In this document: positions 62,664-64,000 of the stretch, one piece after another | Layout: each line of letters begins with the position of its first letter | Position numbering within the stretch: the stretch's first letter is position 1 | NCBI GenBank assembly: GCA_964632485.1 | Contig: CAZWDO010000013.1 | Span: 448 to 64,447 of the forward strand | Length of the DNA stretch: 64,000 nt | Direction: 5' to 3' | DNA from: CAZWDO01 sp964632485 [NCBI: uncultured bacterium] | GTDB lineage: Bacteria > JAGOEH01 | Made by a program: the position numbers and the translations under genes | Notes under the pieces: model-generated | Told to the model about the DNA's origin: nothing | The model's database searches: none | The model's input: the letters and a program-made list of their open reading frames with translations, nothing else

Positions 62664-64000
62664 TCAATTGGAATGGGGTATTAAAATTGTTGATATTACT
62701 CCCCGCGGCTGACGGTTTTCTACACTAAGCGTTCCCTCAAATTTTGAGATTAAAATGCGGGTGATGGGCAATCCTAAACCCATGTGGCTCAAATTCGGTT
62801 TTGTGGTAAAAAATGGATCGAATATTTTTTCCGGATCACCAGCTAACCCGCAACCATTGTCTTCGATTGTGATTCTGAATGTTGAATTCTCCTTGGCGCA
62901 TCTGATCTGGATGGTTTTAAGATCAGGGGGCTCACTATCGAAGGATTCGATAGCATTCATGATTAAATTTAAAATTATCTGAATAAAATTTATTTTTGAA
63001 CCTTTTAATTGGAATTGATATGGTTGGTTGACTGATAATTCGATTTGGCGTTCCTTAATCTGGATGTCGATTATTTTAAGGGCTTCCGCAATCGCTTCTG
63101 TTAGCGGAAATAGCTCTTTTTCCGTATTCATCGCGGTTTGAAATCGGCGCATTTCGCCGATAATTTGCTGGATTCGCTGGACGGAGATGGTAATATCCGT
63201 CAGATAATCACGGACAAAACCGGGTAATCTCCCTCCTTTAAAGTCTTCCCAGTATAAAAGACTCTCACTCAGAACACGGATCGCGTTTAGTGGTTGATTG
63301 ATTTCGTGGGTGATTCCGGCAGCCATGGTGCCGACGGTGGCCAAACGGGTCGCCTTCTCGATTAATTCCAGATTGGCCTGGTTTTTGCGTTCAAGTTTAA
63401 TTTTTTGCTGGTAGTTTTGCTCGCGTTCATAAGCGCTCAGAACAAGGGCAGCGATGAGCTCGGCTACATTGAGATCGCTTTTTTGCCATGCGTAGGGAGT
63501 GTGTTTAAAAAAGAACATTAATCCTACAATTTGATGCTGCCGTTTAAACGGGATGATAATTCCAGATTGAGCAGAAAATGAAGCGAATTGTTCCCCGGCA
63601 ATTTGTTTGAATTCGTCGGCGCTTTTAAAACTAATGGATTTTGTTTGAATAAAAAGAGGGCATTGGGCGAATTGGGAAAAAAAACATTGATTGCGAGTAA
63701 AAATACCATTTTTTTGCCAATAATAGACTTCTTTAGTTTGCGGATTCTGATAATGAAAACAGATTTGGATTTCATCCAATAATGAAAAGGTTCCGCATTT
63801 CTCTAAAATTTGACGAATATCGGCATCGAATTGGTTAATCTGGTTAACCTCCTGAGCGATATTTGTTAAAAATTCTTGTTGCATGAGCGCTTGTTTAATA
63901 TGGGTGATATCGATTCCCGAACCGATAATTTTACACATCTTGCCATTTTCATCGAAAATGGGTGTTAATGTATTATAAAACCAGCGTTTCCCCTTATTTT
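62664..64000 (-). CDS. PAS sensor histidine kinase, 5' end outside the window
   Basis: The frame stays open past the ATG at 63938 to the window edge, and the extra codons (WFYNTLTPIFDENGK) complete the end of a PAS/PAC domain, so the gene starts beyond 64000. Next come a GAF domain (63850-63440 region), a HisKA domain with 'TMAAGITHEINQPLNAIRV' and a HATPase with 'NLIMNAIESF', 'EDNGCGLAGDPEKIF' and 'GLGLPITRIL'. There is no membrane helix in the visible part. No partner response regulator is seen nearby. It is convergent with the T6SS operon. Confidence 0.92.
   Translation of the reverse strand, partial: NKGKRWFYNTLTPIFDENGKMCKIIGSGIDITHIKQALMQQEFLTNIAQEVNQINQFDADIRQILEKCGTFSLLDEIQICFHYQNPQTKEVYYWQKNGIFTRNQCFFSQFAQCPLFIQTKSISFKSADEFKQIAGEQFASFSAQSGIIIPFKRQHQIVGLMFFFKHTPYAWQKSDLNVAELIAALVLSAYEREQNYQQKIKLERKNQANLELIEKATRLATVGTMAAGITHEINQPLNAIRVLSESLLYWEDFKGGRLPGFVRDYLTDITISVQRIQQIIGEMRRFQTAMNTEKELFPLTEAIAEALKIIDIQIKERQIELSVNQPYQFQLKGSKINFIQIILNLIMNAIESFDSEPPDLKTIQIRCAKENSTFRITIEDNGCGLAGDPEKIFDPFFTTKPNLSHMGLGLPITRILISKFEGTLSVENRQPRGVISTILIPHSN

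Noticed and set aside
1-64000. CRISPR arrays, rRNA genes, prophage or insertion sequences
   Set aside because: No regularly spaced repeat array, rRNA signature, transposase, integrase or capsid gene was seen. Phage-like proteins at 51-61 kb are T6SS homologues in a complete T6SS order.

Overview
The window comes from a diderm (Gram-negative) bacterium of moderate GC content. Outer-membrane and periplasmic machinery shows this: a TonB-dependent receptor, lipoproteins, a beta-barrel protein and a complete type VI secretion system (T6SS). The gene repertoire (BatA/DUF58 pair, two-component propeller sensor kinase, DUF3467, DUF5683, an ATP/ADP-translocase-like protein with HEAT repeats, many TPR proteins) suggests an uncultured lineage of the Fibrobacteres-Chlorobi-Bacteroidetes superphylum or a neighbour such as KSB1- or Calditrichota-like bacteria. 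That placement is inference. Promoters read by eye are ordinary sigma70-type (TTGAC-N16/17-TATAAT-like) and recur before several operons.

Layout. 1-1037: a very GC-rich edge (1-180), a palindromic repeat and no convincing gene. 1038-4458: a DUF4153 membrane protein, a probable VOC-family remnant, a small membrane protein, a TetR regulator that appears autoregulated from a leaderless promoter, and a four-helix membrane protein. 4481-6384: an AAA-ATPase-like/PD-(D/E)XK gene bracketed by two direct copies of the GC-rich repeat. 6534-6608: tRNA-Pro. 6648-10689: prfB with its programmed +1 frameshift, BatA-like and DUF58 proteins in one operon. 11158-18305: a tightly overlapping operon of lipoprotein, large TPR protein, REC-GGDEF, REC-HD-GYP and DUF5683 protein. 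18302-21695 (minus): DUF3467, PrsW-like protease, TPR protein and two ExbD-like single-pass proteins. 22008-23273: pepT.

23315-38066 (minus) reads as one 15-kb operon behind a perfect consensus promoter. In transcription order it encodes a membrane STAND NTPase with WD40 repeats, a TonB-dependent receptor, a GNAT-like protein, an NTT-HEAT-cNMP-binding protein, a propeller/GAF histidine kinase and a REC-PP2C phosphatase. 38178-40823 (minus) holds a beta-barrel protein preceded by a STAS anti-sigma antagonist and an RsbW-like kinase whose frame is broken. With the PP2C protein these could form a partner-switching module. 40936-41220 is a decayed C-terminus of a CHAT (caspase-like) protein.

41233-62517 is the T6SS region. 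The plus strand carries tssK-L-M-A-B-C-hcp-tssE-F-G-H-vgrG followed by a MORN-repeat protein. Divergent from it, sharing a promoter region with a T9-A15-T9 tract, are a SPOR-domain protein, an unknown membrane-anchored protein and a small lipoprotein that is the best TssJ candidate. TssM and TssL make this the TssJLM-anchored type rather than the Bacteroidetes subtype iii. The window ends inside a PAS histidine kinase gene (minus strand).
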